Source: DASYLJ01 sp964432595 (GTDB lineage Bacteria > Desulfobacterota > Binatia > DP-6). From it: a stretch of 30,743 bases of DNA. Positions 16,330-23,403 of the stretch are shown one piece after another. The notes under the pieces were generated by a model, which was not told the DNA's origin, did not search any database, and was given only the letters and a program-made list of their open reading frames with translations. The stretch lies in contig CAYSOF010000045.1 in assembly GCA_964432595.1 (NCBI GenBank), forward strand, positions 1-30,743. The letters run 5' to 3'. A program made the translations under genes and the position numbers. Each line of letters opens with the position of its first letter. Position 1 is the first letter of the stretch.

Positions 16330-16366
16330 GCGCGGTCCCCCGCCCCGTCCCGCAGGAGGTGCTCAC

Positions 16367-17542
16367 GTGCGATCGCTCGACGCCATCGACCCAGCCGGCA
16401 AGCGTGTGTTCGTCCGCGTCGACTTCAACGTTCCGCTGAAGGACGGCGCGATCACCGACGCCACCCGCATCGACGCCACGCTGCCGACGATTCGCCGGCT
16501 GCTCGAGAAGAAGGCGCGCGTCGTCCTCGCGTCGCACCTCGGTCGTCCGAAGGGACAGCCGAAGCCGGAGTGCTCCCTGCAGCCCGTCGCGACGGCGCTG
16601 TCACAGAAGCTCGGCCGTCCGGTCGCGCTGGCGCCGGACTGCGTCGGCCCCGAGACGGAGAAGATCGTCGGCGCGATGAAGGACGGCGACGTCGTCCTGC
16701 TCGAGAACCTCCGCTTCCACGCGGAGGAGGAGAAGAACGACGCGGCGTTCGCGGCGCAGCTCGCCAAGCTGGCCGACGTCTACGTGAACGACGCGTTCGG
16801 CGCGGCGCATCGCGCGCACGCGTCGACGGCGGGCATGGTGACGCACTTCAAAGAGCGCGCGGCCGGATTGCTGCTCGCGCGCGAGGCCGAGGTACTGGGC
16901 CGAATACTCGCGGCGCCGGAGAAGCCGTTCGTCTCGATCCTCGGCGGCGCGAAGGTGTCGGACAAAATCGGCGTCATCGATCATCTGCTCGGCAAGGTGC
17001 AGGCCTTCGTGATCGGCGGCGCGATGGCCTACACGTTCCTGAAGGCGCAGGGGAAGCCGATCGGCAAGTCGCGCGTCGAGGAGGACAAGGTCGACCTCGC
17101 ACGCGAGACGCTGGCGCGCGCGTCGAAGGCCGGCGTGAAGGTGCTGCTTCCCGTCGACCATCTCGCCGCCGACAAGCCCGAGGCCGGCGCGCGCACGCAG
17201 ATCGTGTCGGCCGACGCGTTCCCCGACGACATGCTCGGCGTCGACATCGGCCCGAAGACGGCGGAGCTCTACGCGACGGAGATCGCCGCCGCGCGCACCG
17301 TGCTGTGGAACGGACCGATGGGCATCTTCGAGATCGACGCCTTCAGCAAGGGCACGATGGCGATCGCCGACGCCCTCGCGGCGTCGAAGGGCACGACGGT
17401 CGTCGGCGGCGGCGATTCGGTAGCTGCGCTGACGCGCTCGGGGAAGACCGACGCGGTGACGCACGTGTCGACCGGCGGCGGCGCGTCGCTCGAGTTCCTG
17501 GAAGGCAAGACGTTGCCCGGCCTGGCCGCGCTGGAGGACTGA
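16367..17542 (+). CDS. pgk: Phosphoglycerate kinase
   Basis: Glycolytic and gluconeogenic enzyme interconverting 1,3-bisphosphoglycerate and 3-phosphoglycerate with ADP/ATP. The 391 residues are the normal length. RVDFNVPLKDG near residues 21-31 and SHLGRPKGQ near residues 56-64 form the substrate site, VYVNDAFGAAHRAHAS lies in the middle, and the C-terminal nucleotide domain has GGAKVSDKIGVID, WNGPMGIFE and GGGDSVAAL. The start is GTG 16367, seven bases after AGGAGG. It lies 3 nt upstream of tpiA. Confidence 0.97.
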   Translation: MRSLDAIDPAGKRVFVRVDFNVPLKDGAITDATRIDATLPTIRRLLEKKARVVLASHLGRPKGQPKPECSLQPVATALSQKLGRPVALAPDCVGPETEKIVGAMKDGDVVLLENLRFHAEEEKNDAAFAAQLAKLADVYVNDAFGAAHRAHASTAGMVTHFKERAAGLLLAREAEVLGRILAAPEKPFVSILGGAKVSDKIGVIDHLLGKVQAFVIGGAMAYTFLKAQGKPIGKSRVEEDKVDLARETLARASKAGVKVLLPVDHLAADKPEAGARTQIVSADAFPDDMLGVDIGPKTAELYATEIAAARTVLWNGPMGIFEIDAFSKGTMAIADALAASKGTTVVGGGDSVAALTRSGKTDAVTHVSTGGGASLEFLEGKTLPGLAALED

Positions 17543-17545
17543 TCG

Positions 17546-18298
17546 ATGGCACGCATCCCGATGATGGCGGGCAACTGGAAGATGCACGGCACGCGCGCCG
17601 AGACGGCCGCGCTCGCCGGCGCGCTCGTGCAGAGCGTCGGCACGACGGCCGGCCGCGAGGTGGTGATCGCCCCGCCCTACACGGCGCTCGACGTCGCCCG
17701 CGAGACGATCGCGGGCACCGCCATCAAGCTGTCGGCGCAGAACGTCCACGGCGAGCCGAAGGGCGCGTTCACGGGCGAGGTGTCGGCGGCGATGCTCGTC
17801 GAGGCGGGCTGCACGCACGTCATCATCGGGCACTCGGAGCGGCGGCAGTTCTTCGGCGAGACCGACGCGAGCGTGAACCACCGGCTGAAGGCGGCGCTCG
17901 GCGCCGGGCTCGTGCCGATCGTCTGCGTCGGCGAGACGCTGGCCGAGCGCGACGGCGGCACGACCGAGGCCGTGGTCCGCCGGCAGGTGGACGCCGGGCT
18001 GGCCGGGGCGGACCTGTCCAAGGTCGTCGTGGCCTACGAGCCGGTCTGGGCCATCGGCACGGGCAAGACGGCCACCCCCGAGCAGGCCCAGGAGGTCCAC
18101 GGATTCATCCGCGGGCTGCTCGCGACGCTGGCCAACGCCCAGGTGGCAGGCACGGTACGGATCCTGTACGGAGGGAGCGTCAAGCCCGACAACGTCGATG
18201 CCCTCATGGCGAAGGAGGACATCGACGGGGCGCTCGTGGGTGGTGCCAGCCTCGACGCGGCGTCGTTCACGCGCATCGTGCAGTTCAAGGAGTCCTGA
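17546..18298 (+). CDS. tpiA: Triosephosphate isomerase
   Basis: Interconverts dihydroxyacetone phosphate and glyceraldehyde 3-phosphate. The 250 residues show AGNWKMHGT near residues 8-16 (catalytic Asn and Lys), GHSERRQFFGE near residues 95-105 (catalytic His), and the active-site Glu plus flexible loop in YEPVWAIGTGKTATPEQA near residues 166-183, then LYGGSVKPDN. It follows pgk after 3 nt, and its stop shares a base with the secG start (TGATG), so pgk, tpiA and secG are co-translated. Confidence 0.98.
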   Translation: MARIPMMAGNWKMHGTRAETAALAGALVQSVGTTAGREVVIAPPYTALDVARETIAGTAIKLSAQNVHGEPKGAFTGEVSAAMLVEAGCTHVIIGHSERRQFFGETDASVNHRLKAALGAGLVPIVCVGETLAERDGGTTEAVVRRQVDAGLAGADLSKVVVAYEPVWAIGTGKTATPEQAQEVHGFIRGLLATLANAQVAGTVRILYGGSVKPDNVDALMAKEDIDGALVGGASLDAASFTRIVQFKES

Positions 18299-18813
18299 TG
18301 ACGTCCGTGTTGCTCGGCTACATCGTTCCCACGATCCACGTGCTCGCGTGCCTGTTCCTCATCGTCGTGGTCCTGCTCCAGACGGGCAAGGGCGCCGACA
18401 TGGGCGCGGTCTTCGGCGGCGGCAGCCAGACCCTCTTCGGGTCGGGCGGTGCCGGCAACCTGCTGACGAAGCTCACGACGGGAACGGCGATCACGTTCAT
18501 GCTGACGTCGTTGATCCTCACGTACGGCCAGAGCCGGGCGCCGTCGTCGAGCCTGATCGATCGCCTGCCGCCGCCGGCGACCGAGATGCCCGCGACGCCG
18601 CCGCCTGCGGCCGATCCGAACGCGGCGGCGCCCGCACCGAATGCGGCGGCCGATGCGCCGGCCACCCCGCCGGTCGCGGCGAACGAAGCCGCTCCGACGG
18701 CCGAAGCGCCCGCGGCGGCTCCCGCTCCTGCGGCCGAGGCGCCCGCGCCGGCACCGACGGCAGACGCTCCGGCACCAGCGCCCGACGCGCCCGCTCCTGC
18801 TCCCGCGCCGTGA
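18298..18813 (+). CDS. secG: Preprotein translocase subunit SecG with long Ala/Pro-rich tail
   Basis: Small membrane subunit of the SecYEG channel. The first 80 residues are typical: a membrane helix (about 5-27), the cytoplasmic loop QTGKGADMGAVFGGGSQTLFG near residues 28-48, and a second helix (about 60-77). The remaining 90 residues are almost wholly Ala, Pro, Asp and Glu (APAPTADAPAPAP type), making the 171-residue protein much longer than the usual 70-120. The start is ATG 18298 overlapping the tpiA stop; the frame reads antisense nonsense upstream. It is followed by tRNA-Leu(GAG), the same neighbour as in E. coli (secG-leuU). Confidence 0.95.
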   Translation: MTSVLLGYIVPTIHVLACLFLIVVVLLQTGKGADMGAVFGGGSQTLFGSGGAGNLLTKLTTGTAITFMLTSLILTYGQSRAPSSSLIDRLPPPATEMPATPPPAADPNAAAPAPNAAADAPATPPVAANEAAPTAEAPAAAPAPAAEAPAPAPTADAPAPAPDAPAPAPAP

Positions 18814-18886
18814 CGTCGGTCTCGCTCGACAGCTTCGGAGGGCTCTGTTAGGACAACGCTCCCTGCCGGCGTTTTCGACCCCTTGT

Positions 18887-18969
18887 GCGAGGATGGCGGA
18901 ATGGCAGACGCGCTAGTTTGAGGGGCTAGTGGGGTAACACCCGTGGGGGTTCAAGTCCCCCTCCTCGCA
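18887..18969 (+). tRNA. tRNA-Leu, anticodon GAG
   Basis: An 83-nt cloverleaf with a 7-bp acceptor stem (GCGAGGA with TCCTCGC, discriminator A at 18969). The anticodon arm CTAGT/GCTAG has loop TTGAGGG and anticodon GAG at 18920-18922. A long class II variable arm GGGGTAACACCC identifies Leu/Ser-type, and the T arm is GGGGG TTCAAGT CCCCC. CCA is not encoded. The 3' half is the integration site of the neighbouring element. Confidence 0.96.
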
Positions 18970-18970
18970 T
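18926..18970. other. Element attachment-site junction in the tRNA-Leu 3' half
   Basis: The integrase frame runs into the tRNA 3' half on the opposite strand and ends at a TAG (18928-18926) contributed by the anticodon stem. This placement, an integrase reading towards and into a tRNA 3' end, is the standard sign of a tRNA-targeting tyrosine recombinase. The exact core is unknown because no second copy of these bases occurs before the window ends. Confidence 0.65.
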
Positions 18971-20263
18971 ACCTTTTCCGCCTCGTGCCGCTTGAGTTTT
19001 CTCACTCGCGGCATTCCGATTGTGTCCGGAGCGGGCACAATTCGACTCGAAAAGGGCCGGATCGGCAGCCGCGAAGCGGTCGAGTTCGCTTTCGCCATCG
19101 AGCGGCAGCCACTTGCCGTAGTGCTTCCGGAGGGTGGCGTAGTTGACGCCGGTCTGCGCCTCGAGCCATGCGATGCGGACGCCGGCTTGGAGCGCCGTCG
19201 TCACGAACGTGTCCTTCGTGCAGTAGAGCCCGCGCTGGCGGACGCCGATGGCCCGCAGGCAGCGATACCAGTGCGTGCTGAACGACTTGGGCTCGATCGG
19301 CGTCCCCGTCGTCGTGGTGAACACCGGCGTCTCGGGTGACGTGTGAAGCGGCTGGATGGCGCGAAGCGCGTCGACGACGGCCGGGAACAGCTCCACCCAG
19401 CGATCGGCGTTGGCCGTCTTCGGCGCGCCGTACTCGTACAGATGCCGCGACCGCTGCACGTGCAGACGGGCGCGCACGAGGTCGACGTCACCCCACATGA
19501 GGCCGGACGCCTCCGACGGCCGCAGGCCGGTCCAGAACAGCGTCAGCACGTAGGCGGCGAAAGGCGGATGAGGATAGCGACGCGCCGTCTTCGAGCTGCC
19601 GCCGTGGAAGCTGAATCGCTTAGTCTGGAACCACTCCACGACGCGGGTGCGCTCGTCTGGCAGCAAGGGGTCCGCCTCCGGCGGCTGCCACTTCGGCCAC
19701 TTCAGCCCGGCGAAAACGTCGCGCGTCACGAGTTCGTCGATGATGGCCTGTCCGATCATCGCGCGCAGGCTCCCGCTGATGATGTTCTTGACGTACTTAA
19801 CCGACAGGCCATGCGCGAGGAGCTCGGCCTGCAGCCCGCGAACGTCGACCGGGCGAATATCTCCGAGTTCGACATCACCGAGGGTCGGCAAAACCCACTC
19901 GCCGACGTGCCGGCGGTAGTCCCGCGCCTGCGCCTTGCGAACGAGCGGCGGGACCTGCTCGGCGATCCACGCGTCGTAGTAGCTGCGCACGGTGACTGCC
20001 TTCGCGGGCGCGATCAGCGTGTCCGTGTCCACGACCTTCCGCGCGACGTGCTGCTTGATGACCGCTCGCGGATCGACCCCGGCCTTGATGGTCGTGCCGA
20101 TGATGGCGGCGAGCCGCTCGATGGCGCGCCGATTCTCAGGCGTCGCGGGAAGGCCCGTCGCGTGTGACCGCGCCTGGCCGCTCCATCGGTACCGCAGGCG
20201 CAGCTTCCCGTCTCGCACGTTCACCGAGCAGCTCTTGTAGTCCTGCCGCCGCCGCTTTCGCAT
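18926..20263 (-). CDS. Tyrosine recombinase (integrase), divergent catalytic box
   Basis: Catalyses site-specific integration and excision. The 445 residues comprise an N-terminal arm-binding segment, a core-binding SAM-like domain (about 90-185) and the catalytic domain (about 200-390). Visible catalytic residues are Arg248 in TGLRPSEASG, a probable Lys282, and Tyr382 in KHYGKW. The usual HxxR box reads YCTKDTF (347-353) with Lys350 in the Arg position, and the later LGH is TGV. From memory, a KDTF-type subfamily exists in proteobacterial elements, so this is probably functional. The last 14 residues (from Met432) are encoded by the tRNA antisense strand. The start lies 128 nt inside the xis-like gene. 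Confidence 0.93.
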   Translation of the reverse strand: MRKRRRQDYKSCSVNVRDGKLRLRYRWSGQARSHATGLPATPENRRAIERLAAIIGTTIKAGVDPRAVIKQHVARKVVDTDTLIAPAKAVTVRSYYDAWIAEQVPPLVRKAQARDYRRHVGEWVLPTLGDVELGDIRPVDVRGLQAELLAHGLSVKYVKNIISGSLRAMIGQAIIDELVTRDVFAGLKWPKWQPPEADPLLPDERTRVVEWFQTKRFSFHGGSSKTARRYPHPPFAAYVLTLFWTGLRPSEASGLMWGDVDLVRARLHVQRSRHLYEYGAPKTANADRWVELFPAVVDALRAIQPLHTSPETPVFTTTTGTPIEPKSFSTHWYRCLRAIGVRQRGLYCTKDTFVTTALQAGVRIAWLEAQTGVNYATLRKHYGKWLPLDGESELDRFAAADPALFESNCARSGHNRNAASEKTQAARGGKGMRGGGLEPPRVLPH

Positions 20264-20483
20264 CGAGTACTCCTCGCTCGGGTCCGAGCGCGCTACCGGC
20301 GCCCTGCCCTTCGATCAAAGCTACGATCTCGCTCCACTTGAAGATCAACTGCGTCCGGTGCCCGAGGGGCTGGAAGTAGTGCCGATCGCGCTCCAGCACG
20401 CCACGCGCGACCATCTTCTCAATGGCGTCGACGCTCCACGGCGTTGCGGCGGCGAGCTGGGCGGCGCTCAGGTATTCGCGCAC
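20136..20483 (-). CDS. Excisionase-like winged-helix DNA-binding protein
   Basis: A 115-residue basic protein. Residues 4-60 form a small helix-turn-helix with YLSAAQLAAATPWSVDAIEKM followed by a wing, HYFQPLGHRTQLIFKWSEIVALIE, a pattern of phage excisionases and MerR-like directionality factors. The C-terminal 45 residues are Ala/Arg-rich and overlap the integrase start in another frame, so the true end of the folded part is about residue 70. The position directly before int on the same strand fits an excision role. Its own start overlaps the XRE gene by 65 nt. Family level is likely; the excision function is inference. Confidence 0.7.
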   Translation of the reverse strand: MREYLSAAQLAAATPWSVDAIEKMVARGVLERDRHYFQPLGHRTQLIFKWSEIVALIEGQGAGSALGPERGVLDAKAAAAGLQELLGERARREAAPAVPMERPGAVTRDGPSRDA

Positions 20484-20652
20484 CCTTCCCTCCGACCAGC
20501 AACTTCAGCAGTCGCGCGACGGGCTCCGGGATCTCGATCTCGTCGCGCTCGTAGCGCGCGACGGTGTTCGTGTGCACGCCTATCTCGCGCGCGGCGTCGA
20601 CCTGCGTCCACCCTGCGCGCTGCCGGAACGCCCTGAACGTCGAACCATCCAT
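20419..20652 (-). CDS. XRE-family (Cro/CI-type) helix-turn-helix regulator
   Basis: A 77-residue protein with an HTH_3 domain in residues 5-55: FRAFRQRAGWTQVDAAREIG, then the recognition helix HTNTVARYERD, then EIPEPVARLLKLL. The tail is Arg-rich. The ATG at 20652 is only 7 nt after a good -10 box, so translation from a leaderless transcript is likely, as for lambda cI made from PRM. It probably controls the int/xis side of the element and its own promoter. It overlaps both the annotated helicase 3' end and the xis-like gene in other frames. Confidence 0.8.
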   Translation of the reverse strand: MDGSTFRAFRQRAGWTQVDAAREIGVHTNTVARYERDEIEIPEPVARLLKLLVGGKGARIPERRPARRRNAVERRRH

Positions 20653-22169
20653 TTCGGATAGTATACGTTATGGATAGTCGGTCGCGCAAGGTCTTCGCAG
20701 TGGCCGGGCGGGCCCCACCCCGACCAGCCGCGCGCGGACGCGACGCGGAGCACATCGTGCACGCGATCACGCCCGACTCCTCGAGCGCGGCTCACGCGCT
20801 GACCGTCGACGCGCCGTCGCATGCCCAGCCGCCGCGACAGAACCGACGTCGACCGAGCCCGCTCCCCGCGTTCGGACACGCGAGGGATCGATGGTGATTT
20901 CGGCCGACGGGACCACCCGGACCCACGGCCCTCTATAAGAGAGGCCGGGGTAGCCCGGGGTTCGGGGTCAATTCCCTCGCGTACCCCCGTTTGGGGTCGT
21001 TTCGGGGTTCGTCGGGGTTCCGGGGTGCCGGCTACTGCTCCTGCTGCGATGCCACCCCGGTCGCCCCGGTCCGTGGTCGTCTCGGGGTCCGCCGGGGTTC
21101 CGGAGCTGGGATCCCCGAGCAGCGCCCGGCCGCTCGCGCTAATCTGCCAGCGCCGCCCGTCGATGGCCTGCTCGACGTGCCCCGCGAGACGCAGCGCCTT
21201 CATGCTGTCGTCAAAGCTCGTCTCTGCCACGCTCGCGGCCTTCTTCCACTCGGCGTACCTGGCACCTGCAGGAGGAAGCTTGGCCAACGCAGCCAGCACC
21301 GTGCGCTGATTGGGCGTGAGCTCGTGCTGCGCGCCCTCCTCCGCGCCGCGTGGTGGTGCGTCGGCCAGCTCCATGACGCACGAACCCGGTGCACCATCCT
21401 GGCCCTCCACGGCGACGAGCCTCAGATGTAGCGCCTCGCCGACGACACCGTCCTTTTGCTTGTGCGTTTCGAGGACCAGGCGATCGGTCGGTGGTGGTGA
21501 TGGCGATGCGCGACGGCGACGCTTCGCCTCCGACGTCGGCCTCCTGAGCAACAGGATCGCGTCCGCAGCCCCGTCGACAATCGAACTTCCGCGCAGGCGA
21601 TCGCTCTCGCTCCGGCCGGGGTGATGCACGACAAGCACGGTTGCACCGAACTCGCGGATGATGTCGTCGAAGACGGCAATCGCCTGGCTCACGTGGCGCG
21701 CCTCACTGTCGCTGCCGCCGCCGAGTGATCTCGAGTAGGTGTCAAAGACCACGAGCGCCGGAGGAGCTGGTAGGTCGCGTAGCGTGGTCAAGAACGCGGC
21801 GACTGACGCATCGTCGAGGAGGTCGACGGCGACCAGGCCGAATCGGACGCCCGTGGTCCCTTCGACGCCGCGCGCGTGCCGCCACGCCCGAAGCCGCTGC
21901 GGCAGTCCGCCCTGTCCCTCCGCGCAGACGTACACAACCGGGCCGCGCATGACCGCGCGCCCAAAGCACGGCAGCCCCGAGGCGACGGCGCGTGCGGTCT
22001 CCTGCGCGAAGAACGACTTCCCGATGCCCGACACACCGAAAAGCAGCACGAGGGCTTTGGCCGGAATGAGTTCGGCGACCAGCCACGACACCGGTGGCAG
22101 GTTCTCGACCTCGAGATCGCTGAGCAGCGTGTACGGCGCCGCAGTCCGCGACGTCGCGCACATGCTCAT
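20580..22169 (-). CDS. RepA-type AAA helicase (AAA_25), C-terminal end uncertain
   Basis: Likely replicative helicase of the element. Walker A is GVSGIGKS (45-52, Lys51), Walker B is ALVVFDTYSRS (138-148, Asp143), and the sensor region VHHPGRSESDRLRGSS (181-196) is typical of hexameric RepA helicases. A winged-helix-like part (about 278-345) follows. The ATG at 22169 overlaps the primase stop as ATGA. The open frame continues to 20580 (529 residues), but beyond about residue 365 it is repetitive and basic and covers the XRE promoter and start. Shifting one base within the direct repeats gives GTPTNPETTPNGGTRGN and a stop at 20968, echoing GTPADPETTTDRGDRGG in the main frame, so the real gene may end there. 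Confidence 0.85.
   Translation of the reverse strand: MSMCATSRTAAPYTLLSDLEVENLPPVSWLVAELIPAKALVLLFGVSGIGKSFFAQETARAVASGLPCFGRAVMRGPVVYVCAEGQGGLPQRLRAWRHARGVEGTTGVRFGLVAVDLLDDASVAAFLTTLRDLPAPPALVVFDTYSRSLGGGSDSEARHVSQAIAVFDDIIREFGATVLVVHHPGRSESDRLRGSSIVDGAADAILLLRRPTSEAKRRRRASPSPPPTDRLVLETHKQKDGVVGEALHLRLVAVEGQDGAPGSCVMELADAPPRGAEEGAQHELTPNQRTVLAALAKLPPAGARYAEWKKAASVAETSFDDSMKALRLAGHVEQAIDGRRWQISASGRALLGDPSSGTPADPETTTDRGDRGGIAAGAVAGTPEPRRTPKRPQTGVREGIDPEPRATPASLIEGRGSGWSRRPKSPSIPRVSERGERARSTSVLSRRLGMRRRVDGQRVSRARGVGRDRVHDVLRVASARGWSGWGPPGHCEDLARPTIHNVYYPKWMVRRSGRSGSAQGGRRSTPRAR
20656..20678. repeat. Direct repeat GGATAGT x2 at the XRE promoter
   Basis: GGATAGT occurs at 20656-20662 and again at 20672-20678, 16 bp apart, so on similar helix faces, and covers the -10 and the spacer of the XRE promoter. 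It is a plausible operator for the adjacent regulator. No experimental support can be read from sequence. Confidence 0.45.
20660..20689 (-). promoter_or_regulatory. Promoter of the XRE regulator, probably giving leaderless mRNA
   Basis: Minus-strand TTGCGC (20689-20684), an 18-nt spacer, and TATACT (20665-20660), which matches the -10 consensus at 5 of 6. The ATG begins 7 nt after the -10, where transcription itself should start. The local AT-rich stretch stands out in this GC-rich DNA. Confidence 0.6.
20927..20946. other. Hairpin between helicase C-terminal region and XRE
   Basis: GGCC-CTCT (20927-20934) pairs with AGAG-A-GGCC (20938-20946) around the loop ATA, an 8-bp stem with a single bulged A. 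There is no T-run on either side, so it is not a typical intrinsic terminator. It would lie just downstream of the helicase stop if that gene ends at 20968 (see helicase entry). Confidence 0.45.
20997..21103. repeat. 27-bp direct repeat, C/T variants, in the helicase gene 3' region
   Basis: The 27-nt units at 20997-21023 and 21077-21103 match at 24 positions; the three differences are all C/T. The pattern is TCGTYTCGGGGTYCGYCGGGG followed by TTCCGG. Several more CGGGGT hexamers lie between 20945 and 21020. The two units are 80 bp apart, not a multiple of three, so they are read in different frames of the helicase gene. They could be origin iterons or a slippage-prone duplication. Confidence 0.6.
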
Positions 22170-23140
22170 CGTGCGACCCCCTCGTGAGCCGCACGAAGCG
22201 CCTCCGGCCCTGCGGCGACCAGCACGTCAAGCCAGTCCTGACCGACATCGCGTGGCAGAAGAACGCGCACACGCCGGCCCTCGCGCCGCAGTCGAGCGGC
22301 GAGCGAATCCGCGGCACGCTGGCCGGCGTCGCTCACGTCGTTGTCTGACCAGATCGCAACCGCGCGCACCTCCGCGGGTAGCTTGATCGCCGCCAGGCCG
22401 GGCGCGCTGATCGCGGCCCACGTCGCCATCCCGGTCGCCTCGAGCACCGCCAGACCCGTTTCGATGCCCTCCGTGAGCGCGAGCGCGGCCCCGACGGGAG
22501 CTAGCCGCACCGCACCGCCGCGCACCGGCCCCAACGACTTCTTCGGCGAGACCACCAGGGCCTTGCCGGCGCTAAGGCGGTCGAGGAACGTGCGGTGGAC
22601 GCCGATCACCCGGCCGTCCGTGGCGCGCACGGCCGACACCATAGCCGGCAGACGCCGCGTCGGTCGCCCTTCCTCCACATAGGCCAGTGACGGCGCGAAC
22701 CGGAGACTCGCCGGCACGACGCCGCTCAGTCCTCGGCTCCGCAGGTACGCGGCGATCCGCCCGTCGTCCCTTTGCGCGGCCCGAAGGATCCGCTCGACGA
22801 CATCGCGGACGCCGTCTCGTGCGCCAGGTTCAGCAGCGGGTCGTGGACCTGTAGGACGAGCGCTCGGCGCCGATTGCCGCCACCGGTCGTCACCGCGCCG
22901 TCGGTCATCACCGGCTGCACCCGGGAACAGGTCCCGCTGCCGCAGCTCCATCGCGGCGACGATCGCATCGAAGGTGCAGCCGACGCCGGCCAGGCAGTTC
23001 ACCAACGCGCGCCCGTCACGGCCCTCCCCAACACTCAAGCTCGGGCGGCTGTCGTCGTGCGCAGGGCAGCGGGCGATGTAGCCGCCGCCGCAGCGCTGCG
23101 CACTCGGTAGGCGCTCGAGGACGCGCTCGAGCGGCGTCAC
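22166..23140 (-). CDS. CHC2 zinc-finger / Toprim DNA primase
   Basis: Makes primers for element replication. I start at GTG 23140, which overlaps the upstream stop as GTGA; the frame is open to 23272 but the extension lacks domain character. The 324 residues hold a CHC2-type zinc finger (Cys25, His28, Cys49, Cys55, in RCPAHDDSRPSLSV and NCLAGVGC), a linker, then a Toprim domain with ALTEGIETGLAVLEATG near residue 227 and AIWSDNDVSDAGQRAA near residues 267-282, whose Glu and Asp-x-Asp bind metal. Pairing with a RepA-like helicase is the usual phage or satellite replication module. Confidence 0.9.
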   Translation of the reverse strand: MTPLERVLERLPSAQRCGGGYIARCPAHDDSRPSLSVGEGRDGRALVNCLAGVGCTFDAIVAAMELRQRDLFPGAAGDDRRRGDDRWRQSAPSARPTGPRPAAEPGARDGVRDVVERILRAAQRDDGRIAAYLRSRGLSGVVPASLRFAPSLAYVEEGRPTRRLPAMVSAVRATDGRVIGVHRTFLDRLSAGKALVVSPKKSLGPVRGGAVRLAPVGAALALTEGIETGLAVLEATGMATWAAISAPGLAAIKLPAEVRAVAIWSDNDVSDAGQRAADSLAARLRREGRRVRVLLPRDVGQDWLDVLVAAGPEALRAAHEGVAR

Positions 23141-23403
23141 GCGAGCCCTCGCCGCGTCCGATCCGCGAGACAGGCTGCAGCCGTCAGGATGGCCTGACGC
23201 TCGTCGTCGGCTCGAGCGCGCAGCACCGCCGCCCCGTCCCGATGGTACTTCGCTGCCGCTCGCCACACCCACGCGAGGAGGCCGCCGCCAGCAAGCGAGC
23301 CGTTGCCGAGCCCCTCCGCTCGTTGTAGATCAGCACCGTCGAGTCCCGTCAGAGCGCCGCCCTGGTCGCGAGCCAGAGGCGGCGCCTTTGTTTTCACTCG
23401 CAT
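23137..23403 (-). CDS. Small hypothetical protein of the replication operon
   Basis: An 88-residue, Ala/Arg-rich protein with no motif I recognise. Residues 40-75 could form an amphipathic helix (LLAWVWRAAAKYHRDGAAVL). Evidence for being real is its position: its start overlaps the HTH_17 gene by 10 nt and its stop overlaps the primase start by 4 nt, so the four genes HTH_17, this one, primase and helicase form a tightly coupled set. Confidence 0.6.
   Translation of the reverse strand: MRVKTKAPPLARDQGGALTGLDGADLQRAEGLGNGSLAGGGLLAWVWRAAAKYHRDGAAVLRARADDERQAILTAAACLADRTRRGLA

Noticed and set aside
16570..18813. A 747-codon plus-strand frame across pgk, tpiA and secG
   Set aside because: The pgk and tpiA regions are read out of frame; only its last 171 codons (secG) are real.
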